Shown: positions 8,938-17,168, counted from the stretch's first letter. The stretch: DNA of 64,000 nucleotides from Amphibiibacter pelophylacis (GCF_037688875.1 NZ_JAWDIE010000007.1:1-64000); one strand, 5' to 3'. Notes: generated by a model from the letters alone, not told the origin. Made by a program: numbers and translations.

Positions 8938-9918
8938 ATGAACCCAAGCTCGCCACTTCCTGAAACGACTCACCGCATCGGCGCCGTCTCGCAGGCCTGC
9001 GGTGTGCCCGTCAGCACCCTGCGCGTCTGGGAGGCGCGCTATCAGGCGTTCCAGCCGGTGAAAACCAGCGGAGGACACCGTTACTACCGGGATGAAGATG
9101 TTTTGCGTGCGCAGCTTTTGCGCAGGTTAACCGGCCAAGGCCACACCATCAGTCGCATCGCGCGGCTGGATGCGCAGCAGCTGGGCGCGCTGCTCTCGGG
9201 TCCGGCCGGTTTTGTGGCTCCGGCTGATGGGGGGGTCGAAGCCCCGCCGCTGCGCATCGCCGTGGTGGGCACCGCGCTGGCGGCCCGGCTGCAGTCGGCC
9301 GAGAGCGCACAGCACGGCAAGGCGGCCCCCTGGCGGCTGGAGGCGGTGTTTGACGATCTGGCGAGCGCCATGACAGCCGACTGGCCAGCGACGCCGCAAG
9401 TGCTGGTGGCGCACATCAACTCGCTGCACCGCTCGGCGCAGATCGAGCTGCAGCGGCTGATACAGACGCACGGCATTGCGCGCGGGGTGGTGGTGTACGG
9501 TTTTGGCCAGTCGCAGGCCGTCGAGGCGCTGCGTCAGGCGGGTCTGGTGGTGCGCCGCGAACCCGTGCCCGACGCCGATCTGCCCGGCCTGATCGACGCC
9601 GTGCGCGTGCCTGTTCCGCCCGATTCGTCGGCCGATCTGAGCCCGGGCTCGCCGATTCCGCCCCGGCGCTTCGACGACGCCACGCTGCAGCGCGTGGCCG
9701 AACAGGCCAGCGCCCTGCGCTGCGAATGCCCGCGCCATGTCGCCGACCTGCTGCGCATGCTGGGCAGTTTCGAGCAGTACAGCCACGACTGCCTGAGCGC
9801 CAGCCCGCTGGACGCCGACCTGCACGGCCACCTGCTCGCCGTCACCGGCGCCGCCCGCGTCATGTTCGAAAACGCCCTGCAACGCCTGGCCGAGCACGAG
9901 AATTTTCCGCTGGAGTGA
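8938..9918 (+). CDS. MerR family regulator, LitR/CarH-like without a B12-binding motif
   Basis: 326 aa. The N-terminal MerR helix-turn-helix (about 10-80) has IGAVSQACGVPVSTLRVWEARY and SGGHRYY. The middle (about 100-220) looks like an alpha/beta sensor fold, with LRIAVVGTAL and GVVVYGFG, but lacks the ExHxxG cobalamin motif of LitR/CarH. The C-terminal part has CECPRHVADLL and MFENALQRLAEHE. This resembles the B12-independent LitR group of non-phototrophs, which works with LOV photoreceptors to control cyclopropane-synthase-like genes; that link is inferred from general resemblance and from the lipid operon 0.8 kb upstream. It runs convergent to the toxin gene, with stops 8 bp apart. Confidence 0.75.
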   Translation: MNPSSPLPETTHRIGAVSQACGVPVSTLRVWEARYQAFQPVKTSGGHRYYRDEDVLRAQLLRRLTGQGHTISRIARLDAQQLGALLSGPAGFVAPADGGVEAPPLRIAVVGTALAARLQSAESAQHGKAAPWRLEAVFDDLASAMTADWPATPQVLVAHINSLHRSAQIELQRLIQTHGIARGVVVYGFGQSQAVEALRQAGLVVRREPVPDADLPGLIDAVRVPVPPDSSADLSPGSPIPPRRFDDATLQRVAEQASALRCECPRHVADLLRMLGSFEQYSHDCLSASPLDADLHGHLLAVTGAARVMFENALQRLAEHENFPLE

Positions 9919-9925
9919 TGAGGGA

Positions 9926-10222
9926 TCAACCGGCTGTTTTCATTCGCTGCAATGCAGCCTCATATACGGCATTCCTGTCACGCCGACCGACGGCGATGAC
10001 CGTGACGAAAAGCACGTCACCGTCCACGCGGTAGATCAGGCGATAGCCCACCTGCCGCAACTTGATTTTGTAACAGCCTGGCATGCCCGCAAGTGCGCTC
10101 GCTGGCTGATGGGGGTTCTGCAGGCGCTCGAGAAGTTTTTTCTTCAGCGGCACCTTGATGCTGCCGTCCAGACGCTGCCAATCGTGCAGCGCCAGGACGT
10201 GGAAGCGCAGCTTAAAGATCAT
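9926..10222 (-). CDS. RelE/ParE-superfamily toxin (StbE-like)
   Basis: 98 aa. It has the RelE fold pattern: FHVLALHDWQRL, KKKLLERL, LAGMPGCYKIKLRQVGYRLIYRV and VIAVGRRDR. Most members cleave ribosome-bound mRNA. The start at 10222 lies inside the antitoxin gene (11-bp overlap), the usual arrangement for antitoxin-first pairs. A longer in-frame reading would run back through antitoxin sequence and has no family support. The basic C-terminal residues needed for RNA cleavage (Arg-Arg near residue 80) are present, so it is probably functional. Confidence 0.9.
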   Translation of the reverse strand: MIFKLRFHVLALHDWQRLDGSIKVPLKKKLLERLQNPHQPASALAGMPGCYKIKLRQVGYRLIYRVDGDVLFVTVIAVGRRDRNAVYEAALQRMKTAG

Positions 10223-10457
10223 CGGGGTGAACTTCTGCGAAAGGCCCGCTGGCCCTTTCACGGACCAGACGGGCGTCATCCATGTCGTCCAGATGCTGAA
10301 GCAGTTGCTCGAAACAGGCCGCAGGCACAAGATAGGCCTCAGGCCGGTTGTGGTTGAGCACGGCTACCGGCTCGTTCTCAGCCTGCGCCAGAATGCTGGC
10401 GTAATTGCGCTTGAGTTCGGTGACGCTGACACTGCGTCGGCTCAGAACAGTTTCCAT
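10212..10457 (-). CDS. Phd/YefM family antitoxin (StbD-like)
   Basis: 81 aa, with the family pattern SVTELKRNYASILAQAENEPVAVLNHNRPEAYLVP. The N-terminal part forms the DNA-binding dimer and the acidic C-terminal helix (LLQHLDDMDD and beyond) wraps the toxin. It precedes and overlaps the RelE-like toxin gene by 11 bp. A repeat-bearing AT-rich stretch immediately upstream fits autoregulation by the antitoxin or its complex. Confidence 0.9.
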   Translation of the reverse strand: METVLSRRSVSVTELKRNYASILAQAENEPVAVLNHNRPEAYLVPAACFEQLLQHLDDMDDARLVRERASGPFAEVHPDDL

Positions 10458-10468
10458 GAAAACCCCAT

Positions 10469-10500
10469 AATTGACATTAAATAAACATCAATTTTGACAT
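10469..10500 (-). promoter_or_regulatory. AT-rich promoter/operator of the RelE/Phd pair
   Basis: AATTGA (10469-10474) and TCAATT (10488-10493) form an inverted repeat with a 13-bp spacer. TTGACAT occurs twice in direct orientation (10471-10477 and 10494-10500), 23 bp apart, close to two helical turns. The stretch is strikingly AT-rich for this chromosome and lies 12 bp upstream of the antitoxin start. An autoregulatory operator is inferred; the exact -10 box was not resolved. Confidence 0.45.
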
Positions 10501-10566
10501 CTTTTGTGGAAACCGGGGCGGCTGCATCGCATCAGCTCTCGAACACCCCCGACATGGGGCAAATGC

Positions 10567-11085
10567 TCACGCCTTCTTGTGCTCCTGCGCCTGCTTGAGC
10601 AGCGTTGCCGCGTCGCTGACGTCAAAGGCGCCGGGCGCCTCGTTGTTCAGCGCGACGATGCGGCCATCGTCGATCAGCATCGAGTAGCGGTTGCTGCGCA
10701 GGCCCAGACCGCGCGAGGTCAGATCCAGCGTCAGGCCGGTGGCTTTGGCGAAATCGGCGCTGCCGTCGCCCAGCATGCGGATCGCGCCACCGACTTTCAT
10801 GTCCTCGCCCCAGGCGTTCATCACGAAAGCGTCGTTGACGCTGACGCACCAGATTTCGTCCACGCCGGCCGCACGCAGCTCGTCCGCCAGCTCGACATAG
10901 CCCGGCGCGTGCTTGGCCGAGCAGGTGGGTGTGAAAGCGCCCGGCACAGCGAACAACGCGATGCGCTTGCCCTTGGCCTCGTCAGCGGTGCTGAACGGGT
11001 TGGGGCCCAGGGTGCAGCCCTCGCGGGCCTCGTTGATGTACTCGGCAATCGTCACGGCCGGCAGGGAGTCGCCCACTTGAATCAT
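10567..11085 (-). CDS. Peroxiredoxin, Prx5 type
   Basis: 172 aa. Prx5 enzymes reduce hydrogen peroxide and alkyl hydroperoxides in the cytosol using thioredoxin or glutathione systems. The peroxidatic Cys lies in FAVPGAFTPTCSAKHAPGY, which gives the PxxxT/SxxC active site, and the downstream Arg of the catalytic set is in GLGLRSNRYSML. The length is normal for a stand-alone domain without a fused glutaredoxin. It lies 60 bp downstream of a LysR gene on the same strand, but nothing in that regulator identifies it as OxyR. Confidence 0.92.
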   Translation of the reverse strand: MIQVGDSLPAVTIAEYINEAREGCTLGPNPFSTADEAKGKRIALFAVPGAFTPTCSAKHAPGYVELADELRAAGVDEIWCVSVNDAFVMNAWGEDMKVGGAIRMLGDGSADFAKATGLTLDLTSRGLGLRSNRYSMLIDDGRIVALNNEAPGAFDVSDAATLLKQAQEHKKA

Positions 11086-11145
11086 GGCAGTCCTTTCTGA
11101 GGAGGAAATAAAGTGAATGAAATCAACAAAGCCCGTGCAGTGTAG

Positions 11146-12180
11146 TCACAGCCGGGTGGCACTTTCTGTCTGGGGCTTTGCGGGGCCCGCAGCCATCCAG
11201 CCCGGCAGCGGCGCGTCGCCCATCAGGAAAGCGCTGCTGCTGTGCGCGGCGTCCTGCACGTCGTCCCACAGCGTGCGCACGCGCGCCAGCGCCAGGCGCT
11301 CGGGGCTGGCGACCAGCCAGAACTGGCGCACCACGTGCACCGCCTCGGGCAGCACGGGGATCAGATCGGCGTAGCTGCTGGCCATGAAACAGGGCAGCAC
11401 CGCGATGCCCTGCCCCTGACGCGCCGCGTGCAGCTGGGCGACCACACCGGTGCAGCGCAGCGGCACCGCGGCGCCCGGGGCCAGACCATCCAGGTAGCGC
11501 AGCTCGGCGCTGAAGACCAGTTCGTCCACATAGCCGATGAAGCGGTGCGCGGCCAGATCAGCCGGACTGCGCAGCGGCGGGTGCGACGCCAGGTAGCCTG
11601 CCGTGGCGTAGGCGCGCAGGCGGTAGTGGCACAGCGGCTGGCGCACCCAGCGGGTGCTGGACGGCGGCTCCAGGCAGACGGCCAGATCGGCCTCGCGCTG
11701 GCTGAGGTTGACCGTGCGCGGCAGCGCCAGCAGATCGACCCGCAGGCCGGGATGGCGCTCGCAGAAATCGGCCAGACGCGGCGCCAGAAAGTAGGCGCCC
11801 AGGCCTTCGGTCGAACCCAGCCGCACCTGGCCGGTCAGCGCGCTGGCATCGCCGCCCAGATCGGCCTGCGCCAGCAGCAGCGCGGCCTCGACGCGCTCGG
11901 CCGATTCCAGCAGGCGCTGTCCGGCCGCCGTCAGTGCATGGCCGCGCGGCGAGCGCGTCAGCAGCGCGCTGCCCAGCTGGGCCTCCAGGCGGCGCAGCCG
12001 ACGGCTGACGGTGGAGTGATCCAGCCCCAGCGGCCCAGCCGCCTCCAGCGCCGAAGCGTGGCGCGCCACGGCCAGAAAAATGCGCAGGTGATCCCAGTCC
12101 AGCTGCGCCAGCCCGGGTGCCGTGGAGGCCGAGGGGGCCGATGCTGCCGTACCAGCCCCGGAGCTTTGCTTTTTTGCCAT
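11146..12180 (-). CDS. LysR family transcriptional regulator
   Basis: 344 aa. The N-terminal winged HTH is at about 30-90: LDWDHLRIFLAVARHASALEAAG and LGLDHSTVSRRLRRLEAQLG. The rest is the periplasmic-binding-like effector domain. A low-complexity Ser/Ala/Pro tail precedes the HTH. The start at 12180 (MAKKQ) is favoured; an ATG at 12213 would add 11 residues and run through the direct repeats in the promoter. It is divergent from the binding protein-mmsA-mmsB run, the standard layout for a LysR controlling its neighbour. It may therefore sense a branched-chain amino-acid intermediate. Confidence 0.88.
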   Translation of the reverse strand: MAKKQSSGAGTAASAPSASTAPGLAQLDWDHLRIFLAVARHASALEAAGPLGLDHSTVSRRLRRLEAQLGSALLTRSPRGHALTAAGQRLLESAERVEAALLLAQADLGGDASALTGQVRLGSTEGLGAYFLAPRLADFCERHPGLRVDLLALPRTVNLSQREADLAVCLEPPSSTRWVRQPLCHYRLRAYATAGYLASHPPLRSPADLAAHRFIGYVDELVFSAELRYLDGLAPGAAVPLRCTGVVAQLHAARQGQGIAVLPCFMASSYADLIPVLPEAVHVVRQFWLVASPERLALARVRTLWDDVQDAAHSSSAFLMGDAPLPGWMAAGPAKPQTESATRL

Positions 12181-12208
12181 CACTATTGGATTAAATCGGC
12201 TCAGGGTT

Positions 12209-12223
12209 TGCATGATTGCATGA
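12209..12223. promoter_or_regulatory. Direct repeat in the LysR/mmsAB divergent region
   Basis: TGCATGA occurs twice (12209-12215 and 12217-12223) with one base between, in the 110-bp gap between the LysR gene and the divergent binding protein gene. LysR sites often contain short repeats of this sort, so it is a candidate regulator contact. Only the repeat itself is seen. Confidence 0.3.
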
Positions 12224-12290
12224 ATTGCTGAGGCTGTCAGACTGCCGGTGTGACACAGAACCTGCCCAAAAAATCAACCGGAGACCGCCC

Positions 12291-13535
12291 ATGACCCCTT
12301 CCTTCATCCGTCCCGCGCTGCGCCCCGTGGCCGCAGCCGCCGTGGCTGCCGCCGCCCTGCTGTGCAGCCCGGGCGCGCAGGCGCAGTACTCCGACAACCT
12401 GATCCGCATCGGCGTGCTGACCGACATGTCCGGCCCCTATTCCGACATGGGCGGCGGCGGATCGGTAGCGGCCGCGCGCATGGCCGTCGCCGACTGCCTG
12501 CAGGCCGAGTGCAAGGGGCTGACCATTGACGTGATCTCCGCCGACCACCAGAACAAGGCTGACATCGCCGCGACCAAGGCGCGCGAGTGGCTGGACCGCG
12601 ACAAGGTCGACGCCTTGGCCGACCTGACCAATTCGGCCGGCGCCCTGGCCGTCCAGAAGGTCATCAAGGAACGCGGCGGCGTAGCCCTGTACAGCGGCCC
12701 GGCCACCACCAAACTCACCAACGAGGATTGCGCACCCAACGGCTTTCACTGGATGTTCGACACCTACTCGTCGGCCTCCGGCACCGCCGCCGCGCTGACC
12801 CGGGCGGGCGACAAGAGCTGGACCTTCCTCACCGTCGATTACGCCTTCGGTCATTCGCTGGAAAAAGAGGCCGGCGAGGTCGTCAAGGCCAACGGCGGCA
12901 CGGTGCTGGGCTCGGTGCGCCACCCGCTCAACGCCAGCGATTTCTCGTCCTTCCTGCTGCAGGCGCAGTCCACCAAGGCGCAGGTGATTGGCCTGGCCAA
13001 CGGCGGGCAGGACACGGTCAACGCGATCAAGGCCGCGCGCGAGTTCGGCATCGGCAGCGGCAAGGACCAGAAGGTTGCGGCGCTGCTGCTGTTTCTGACC
13101 GACGTTCGCGCCATGGGCCTGCCGACCGCGCAGGGGCTGATCTTTTCGGACGGCTTTTACTGGGACCGTGACGATGCGGCGCGGCAGTTTTCGGCGCGCT
13201 TCGAGAAGCAGTACAAAGGCCTGAAGCCGACCATGGTCCAGGCCGGGGTGTATTCCAGCGTGCTGCACTACCTGCGCTCGGCCGCCGCCGCCAAAACAGA
13301 CGACTGGAAGGCCGTGTCGCAGAAGATGCGCGAGCTGCCGATCAAGGATCCCGTCATGCTGAACGCCAGCATCCGCCCGGACGGCCGCGTCATCCACGAC
13401 ATGCAGCTCTACCAGGTGAAAAAGCCCGACGAATCCAAAGGCCCGTGGGATTACTACAAGCTCATCACCAACATCCCTGCCCAGCTGGCCTTCAAGCCGC
13501 TGAAAGATTCGACCTGCCCGCTGGTCAAAAACTGA
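12291..13535 (+). CDS. ABC transporter periplasmic substrate-binding protein (branched-chain amino-acid type)
   Basis: 414 aa. A signal peptide (hydrophobic AAAAVAAAALLCSPGAQA) probably ends at AQA-QY. The mature protein begins IRIGVLTDMSGPYSDMGG, typical of the Leu/Ile/Val-binding-protein family, with a later ISADHQNKADIAATKAREW. It captures a ligand in the periplasm for an ABC importer, but no permease or ATPase gene is adjacent. Placement 12 bp before mmsA suggests a branched-chain or related carboxylic substrate feeding the valine pathway. Confidence 0.88.
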   Translation: MTPSFIRPALRPVAAAAVAAAALLCSPGAQAQYSDNLIRIGVLTDMSGPYSDMGGGGSVAAARMAVADCLQAECKGLTIDVISADHQNKADIAATKAREWLDRDKVDALADLTNSAGALAVQKVIKERGGVALYSGPATTKLTNEDCAPNGFHWMFDTYSSASGTAAALTRAGDKSWTFLTVDYAFGHSLEKEAGEVVKANGGTVLGSVRHPLNASDFSSFLLQAQSTKAQVIGLANGGQDTVNAIKAAREFGIGSGKDQKVAALLLFLTDVRAMGLPTAQGLIFSDGFYWDRDDAARQFSARFEKQYKGLKPTMVQAGVYSSVLHYLRSAAAAKTDDWKAVSQKMRELPIKDPVMLNASIRPDGRVIHDMQLYQVKKPDESKGPWDYYKLITNIPAQLAFKPLKDSTCPLVKN

Positions 13536-13547
13536 CAGGAAAACGCC

Positions 13548-15053
13548 ATGTCCAACATCCCCACCCTGGCCCACTTCATCGGTGGCAAGGCCCACCCGTC
13601 CACCAGCACGCGCCTGCACGACGTGACCAACCCGGCCACGCAGGAGGTCGTCGCCCGCGTGCCCTTCGCCACGCCTGAAGAGGTTGATCACGCCGTAGCG
13701 ACCGCCGTGGCCGCCTTCCGCACCTGGCGCAACACGCCGCTGGGCCAGCGCATGCGCATCATGCTGCGCTTCCAGCACCTGCTGCGCGAGCACACCGCCG
13801 AGCTGGCGCAGCTCATCACCCGCGAGCACGGCAAGACGCTCCCCGACGCCGAAGGCGAGGTGGCGCGCGGCCTGGAAGTCGTCGAGCACGCCTGCTCCAT
13901 CACCAGCCTGCAGCTGGGCGACATCGCCGAAAACGCCGCCACGGGGGTCGAGGTCTACAACCTGCTTCAGCCCATCGGCGTGGGCGCGGGCATCACCGCC
14001 TTCAACTTCCCGGTGATGCTGCCCTGCTTCATGTTCCCGCTGGCCATCGCCTGCGGCAACACCTTCATCCTGAAACCGTCCGAGCAGGATCCCAGCAGCA
14101 CGCTTCGCCTGGTCGAACTGGCGCACGAGGCCGGGGTGCCACCCGGCGTGATCGGCGTGATCCACGGCGGCGTCGAGGTGGCGCAGCAGATCTGCGATCA
14201 CCCGGACATCAAGGCGCTGTCATTCATCGGCTCGACCCACGTCGGCACACAGATCTACCAGCGCGCCAGCGCGGCGGGCAAGCGCGTGCAGTCCATGATG
14301 GGCGCCAAAAACCACTGCGTCATCCTGCCCGATGCGCCGCGCGAACAGGCCATCAACAACCTGATCGGCTCGGCTTTTGGCGCCGCCGGACAGCGCTGCA
14401 TGGCCAATTCGGTGCTGGTGCTGGTCGGCCAGGCCGCCTCCTGGCTGGACGAGATCGTGCAGAAATCGGCGGCTCTCAAGGTCGGCCCCGGCAGCGACCG
14501 CAGCGTGGACGTCGGCCCTCTGGTCAACCCGGCCGCACGCCAGCGCGTGCTGCGCCTGATCGACAGCGGCGTCCCCGACGGCGCCACCCTGCTGCTGGAC
14601 GGCCGCGCCTGCAGCGTGCCCGGCTACGAGAAGGGCAACTTCGTCGGCCCGACGATTTTCTCGAACGTGAAGCCCGGCATGGCGATTTACGACCAGGAAA
14701 TCTTCGGCCCGGTGCTGTGCGTGGTCTGCGTGGACACGCTGGACGAGGCCATCGCCTTCGTCAACGCCAACCCCAATGGCAACGGCACCTCGATTTTCAC
14801 GTCCAGCGGCTGGGCGGCGCGCAAGTTCCAGAACGAGATCGATGTCGGCCAGGTCGGCATCAATGTGCCGATTCCGGTGCCCGTGGCCTACTTCAGCTTC
14901 ACGGGATCGCGCGCGTCCAAGCTGGGCGACCTTGGGCCCAACGGCAAGCAGGCCATCAGCTTCTGGACGCAGACCAAAACCGTCACCGCCCGCTGGTACG
15001 AGCCGGGCGAGGCCGGTGTGGGCGGCGTCAACACCACCATTTCGCTGAAATAA
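13548..15053 (+). CDS. mmsA: Methylmalonate-semialdehyde dehydrogenase (CoA-acylating)
   Basis: 501 aa. It oxidises methylmalonate semialdehyde (and malonate semialdehyde) to propionyl-CoA (acetyl-CoA) with NAD and CoA at the end of valine degradation. Aldehyde-dehydrogenase hallmarks are present: the ITAFNFPVMLPCFMFPLAIA segment, FIGSTHVG, and the catalytic Cys in GAAGQRCMA. The MmsA-type signature FVGPTIFSNVKPGMAIYDQEIFGPVL is recognisable in part. It follows the binding protein by 12 bp and precedes mmsB by 10 bp, forming an operon. Confidence 0.95.
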   Translation: MSNIPTLAHFIGGKAHPSTSTRLHDVTNPATQEVVARVPFATPEEVDHAVATAVAAFRTWRNTPLGQRMRIMLRFQHLLREHTAELAQLITREHGKTLPDAEGEVARGLEVVEHACSITSLQLGDIAENAATGVEVYNLLQPIGVGAGITAFNFPVMLPCFMFPLAIACGNTFILKPSEQDPSSTLRLVELAHEAGVPPGVIGVIHGGVEVAQQICDHPDIKALSFIGSTHVGTQIYQRASAAGKRVQSMMGAKNHCVILPDAPREQAINNLIGSAFGAAGQRCMANSVLVLVGQAASWLDEIVQKSAALKVGPGSDRSVDVGPLVNPAARQRVLRLIDSGVPDGATLLLDGRACSVPGYEKGNFVGPTIFSNVKPGMAIYDQEIFGPVLCVVCVDTLDEAIAFVNANPNGNGTSIFTSSGWAARKFQNEIDVGQVGINVPIPVPVAYFSFTGSRASKLGDLGPNGKQAISFWTQTKTVTARWYEPGEAGVGGVNTTISLK

Positions 15054-15063
15054 GGAGCCCACC

Positions 15064-15951
15064 ATGGACATCGCATTCATCGGCCTGGGCAATATGGGCC
15101 TGCCCATGGCGCTCAACCTGCAAAAAGCCGGACACCGCGTGCGCGGGCTGGATCTGGCCCCGGCGCAGGTCGAGGCGCTGGTCGCGGCGGGCGGCGAAGC
15201 AGCACGGGACATCGCCCACGCCGTCCAGGGCGCGCAGGCGGTTTTCACCATGCTGCCCGCGTCAAAGCATGTCGAGCGTGTGTGGCTGGGCGAGGACGGC
15301 GTGCTGGCGCACGTGGCACCGGGCACGCGGGTGGCCGACTGCTCGACCATCGCGCCCGAGGTGGCGCGGCGTGTGGCGCAGGCTGCGGCGGGCCAGGGCC
15401 TGGCGCTGATCGACGCGCCCGTATCGGGCGGCACCGGCGGCGCGCAGGCCGGCACGCTGACCTTCATGGTCGGCGGCGACGAAACCGCGCTGACCGCGAT
15501 GCGCCCACTGCTAGAAGCAATGGGCCGCAACATCTTCCACGCCGGGCCGTCAGGCTGCGGCCAGACGGTCAAAATCTGCAACAACATGCTGCTGGGGATC
15601 CTGATGATAGGCACCAGCGAAGCGCTGAACCTGGGCATCGCCAACGGCATGGACCCGAAAGTGCTCTCCAGCGTGATGGCGCAAAGCTCGGGCCGCAACT
15701 GGGCGCTGGAGGTCTACAACCCCTGCCCCGGCGTCATGGACAGCGCCCCGGCCGCGCGCGGCTACAGCGGCGGCTTCGGTGTGGACCTGATGCGCAAAGA
15801 CCTGGGCCTCGCCGTCGAAAACGCCCTGGCCAGCGGCGCCGCCGTGCCGCTGGGCGCCCTGGCCCGCAGCCTTTACGACCTGCACAGCCAGGCCGGAAAT
15901 GGCGCGCTGGATTTCTCGAGCGTGTTTGGGATGCTGGGGAAGAAGGGGTGA
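15064..15951 (+). CDS. mmsB: 3-hydroxyisobutyrate dehydrogenase
   Basis: 295 aa, the typical length. The N-terminal Rossmann fold starts IAFIGLGNMGLPMALNLQKAGH. The catalytic region has APVSGGTGGAQAGTLTFMVGG, and the catalytic Lys lies in GCGQTVKICNNML. The C-terminal KDLGLAVENA stretch completes the beta-hydroxyacid dehydrogenase pattern. It oxidises 3-hydroxyisobutyrate to methylmalonate semialdehyde, the substrate of the mmsA product encoded immediately upstream. Confidence 0.95.
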   Translation: MDIAFIGLGNMGLPMALNLQKAGHRVRGLDLAPAQVEALVAAGGEAARDIAHAVQGAQAVFTMLPASKHVERVWLGEDGVLAHVAPGTRVADCSTIAPEVARRVAQAAAGQGLALIDAPVSGGTGGAQAGTLTFMVGGDETALTAMRPLLEAMGRNIFHAGPSGCGQTVKICNNMLLGILMIGTSEALNLGIANGMDPKVLSSVMAQSSGRNWALEVYNPCPGVMDSAPAARGYSGGFGVDLMRKDLGLAVENALASGAAVPLGALARSLYDLHSQAGNGALDFSSVFGMLGKKG

Positions 15952-15995
15952 AGCGGCAAGCCGGTCGCTGGACACGCTGGCTCTGCGGCCAGCGA

Positions 15996-16024
15996 TTGCA
16001 CAATCAGGCGGTTATTGCTATCAT
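15996..16024 (+). promoter_or_regulatory. Candidate sigma-70 promoter of hicAB
   Basis: TTGCAC (15996-16001) and TATCAT (16019-16024) are separated by exactly 17 bp. The -10 box ends 6 bp before the hicA ATG at 16031, so transcription would start at or within a base of the initiation codon. This would give a leaderless or near-leaderless message. Confidence 0.5.
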
Positions 16025-16030
16025 TTTCAG

Positions 16031-16285
16031 ATGAACAGCAGACATCGCAAGACACTCGAAGCGATTTTTGCTGATCCAGTCAACGGCAACCTGGTCTGGG
16101 CGCGCATTGAATCGCTGCTGGTAGCCATGGGCTGCACCGTGATTGAAGGTGCGGGCTCTTCAGTCACCTTCAGCCATGGGGGTTTCAGGGCTACGTTTCA
16201 CCGCCCGCACCCCGAAAAAGAAGCTTTGCGCTACCGCGTCAAGGCCGTCCGCGATTATCTGGACCGTCTGGGAATCCATCCATGA
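16031..16285 (+). CDS. hicA: HicA family toxin (mRNA interferase)
   Basis: 84 aa. It has the pattern of the proteobacterial HicA group: KTLEAIFADPVNGNLVW, RIESLLVAMGCTVIEGAGSSVTFSH, FHRPHPEKEALRYRVKAVRDYL. HicA has a dsRNA-binding-like fold and cleaves mRNA. The start at 16031 gives the normal family N-terminus. Its last four bases overlap hicB (ATGA), so the pair is coupled. The usual toxin-first hicAB order holds. Confidence 0.9.
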   Translation: MNSRHRKTLEAIFADPVNGNLVWARIESLLVAMGCTVIEGAGSSVTFSHGGFRATFHRPHPEKEALRYRVKAVRDYLDRLGIHP

Positions 16286-16635
16286 ACAACACGATGAGCT
16301 ACCGGGGCTACACCACGAACCTGGTTTTCGACACCGAGGACAAAATCATCGTCGGCCGGGTTCTGGATATTGACGACATCATCACTTTCCACGCTGAATC
16401 TGTGGCGGAGTTTGAAACCCATTTTCACTGCGCCATCGACGATTACATCGCTGCCTGCGAACAGTCCGGCAGCAGTCCGGAAAAGCCCGCTAGCGGCAGG
16501 CTGATGCTGCGCCTCGCCCCCCAGGTTCACGCGGCCGCCCTCAAAGCGGCGGCCCGCCATGGCACCAGCCTGAACAAGTGGGCTGAGCAGGTTTTAAGCA
16601 CCGCCAGCAAACCCGGCTCACCGCGCCCGACCTGA
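16282..16635 (+). CDS. hicB: HicB family antitoxin
   Basis: 117 aa. The N-terminal half is the RNase-H-like HicB domain (YRGYTTNLVFDTEDKIIVGRV, ITFHAESVAEFETHFHCAIDDYI). The C-terminal half is a ribbon-helix-helix DNA-binding segment (GRLMLRLAPQVHAAALKAA, SLNKWAEQVL). It neutralises HicA and represses the operon. It starts within the hicA stop (ATGA overlap). A DinB-like gene follows after 4 bp, probably on the same transcript. Confidence 0.92.
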   Translation: MNNTMSYRGYTTNLVFDTEDKIIVGRVLDIDDIITFHAESVAEFETHFHCAIDDYIAACEQSGSSPEKPASGRLMLRLAPQVHAAALKAAARHGTSLNKWAEQVLSTASKPGSPRPT

Positions 16636-16639
16636 CAAA

Positions 16640-17140
16640 ATGAATGCCCCATCCCTTACCCCGCTATTCGCCTTCAAAGCCTGGAGCAATGCCGAGCTTT
16701 TCGCCCTGCTGGCCGCCCTGCCGCCGGAAAAGGCCGACACGCTGCACACCTGCATTCGCACGCTGAACCACATCTATGTTGTGGACCGGATTTTCCGGGC
16801 GCACCTCAGTGCTGAAACCGTGCCGTTTGACGCCACCAACACCCGCGACACGCCCACGCTGGCCTAGCTGCACAGTGATGTCGCGACCACTGACGCGTGG
16901 TATGTCGAGCATGTCGGTGCACTCACGCCCGAGGCACTGGCGCAGCGCCTGGCCTTCACCTTCACCGACGGCGAGCGCGGCAGCATGACGCGCGAGGAAA
17001 TGCTGCTGCACATCATCACGCACGGCAGTTACCACCGGGGCAATGTCGGGCAGATGCTCAAATCCATCGGCATGAACCCGCCGCGCGATCTCTACACCCG
17101 TTTTTTGCATGCGGTGGAGCCGCAGCGGCGGGATGCCTGA
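16640..17140 (+). pseudogene. DinB family protein interrupted by an in-frame amber codon
   Basis: The same frame runs 166 codons to TGA at 17140, broken only by TAG at codon 76 (16865-16867). Before the stop are FKAWSNAELFALLAALP and TLNHIYVVDRIFRAHL. After it the frame continues LHSDVATTDAWYVEHVG and ends with HIITHGSYHRGNVGQML, the usual DinB metal-site histidines, then the normal C-terminus. DinB-fold proteins are putative metal-dependent thiol S-transferases. One substitution explains the break, since GAG or CAG to TAG would remove a residue after PTLA. No frameshift or deletion is seen, so this is a very recent inactivation, suppression, or a base-call error. Confidence 0.8.
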
Positions 17141-17168
17141 GCCCCCGGGAAATCAGGACGCTTCCCGA

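Noticed and set aside
16865..16867. Pyrrolysine or other recoding of the DinB amber codon
   Set aside because: No supporting tRNA or synthetase in the window, and DinB proteins have ordinary residues here.
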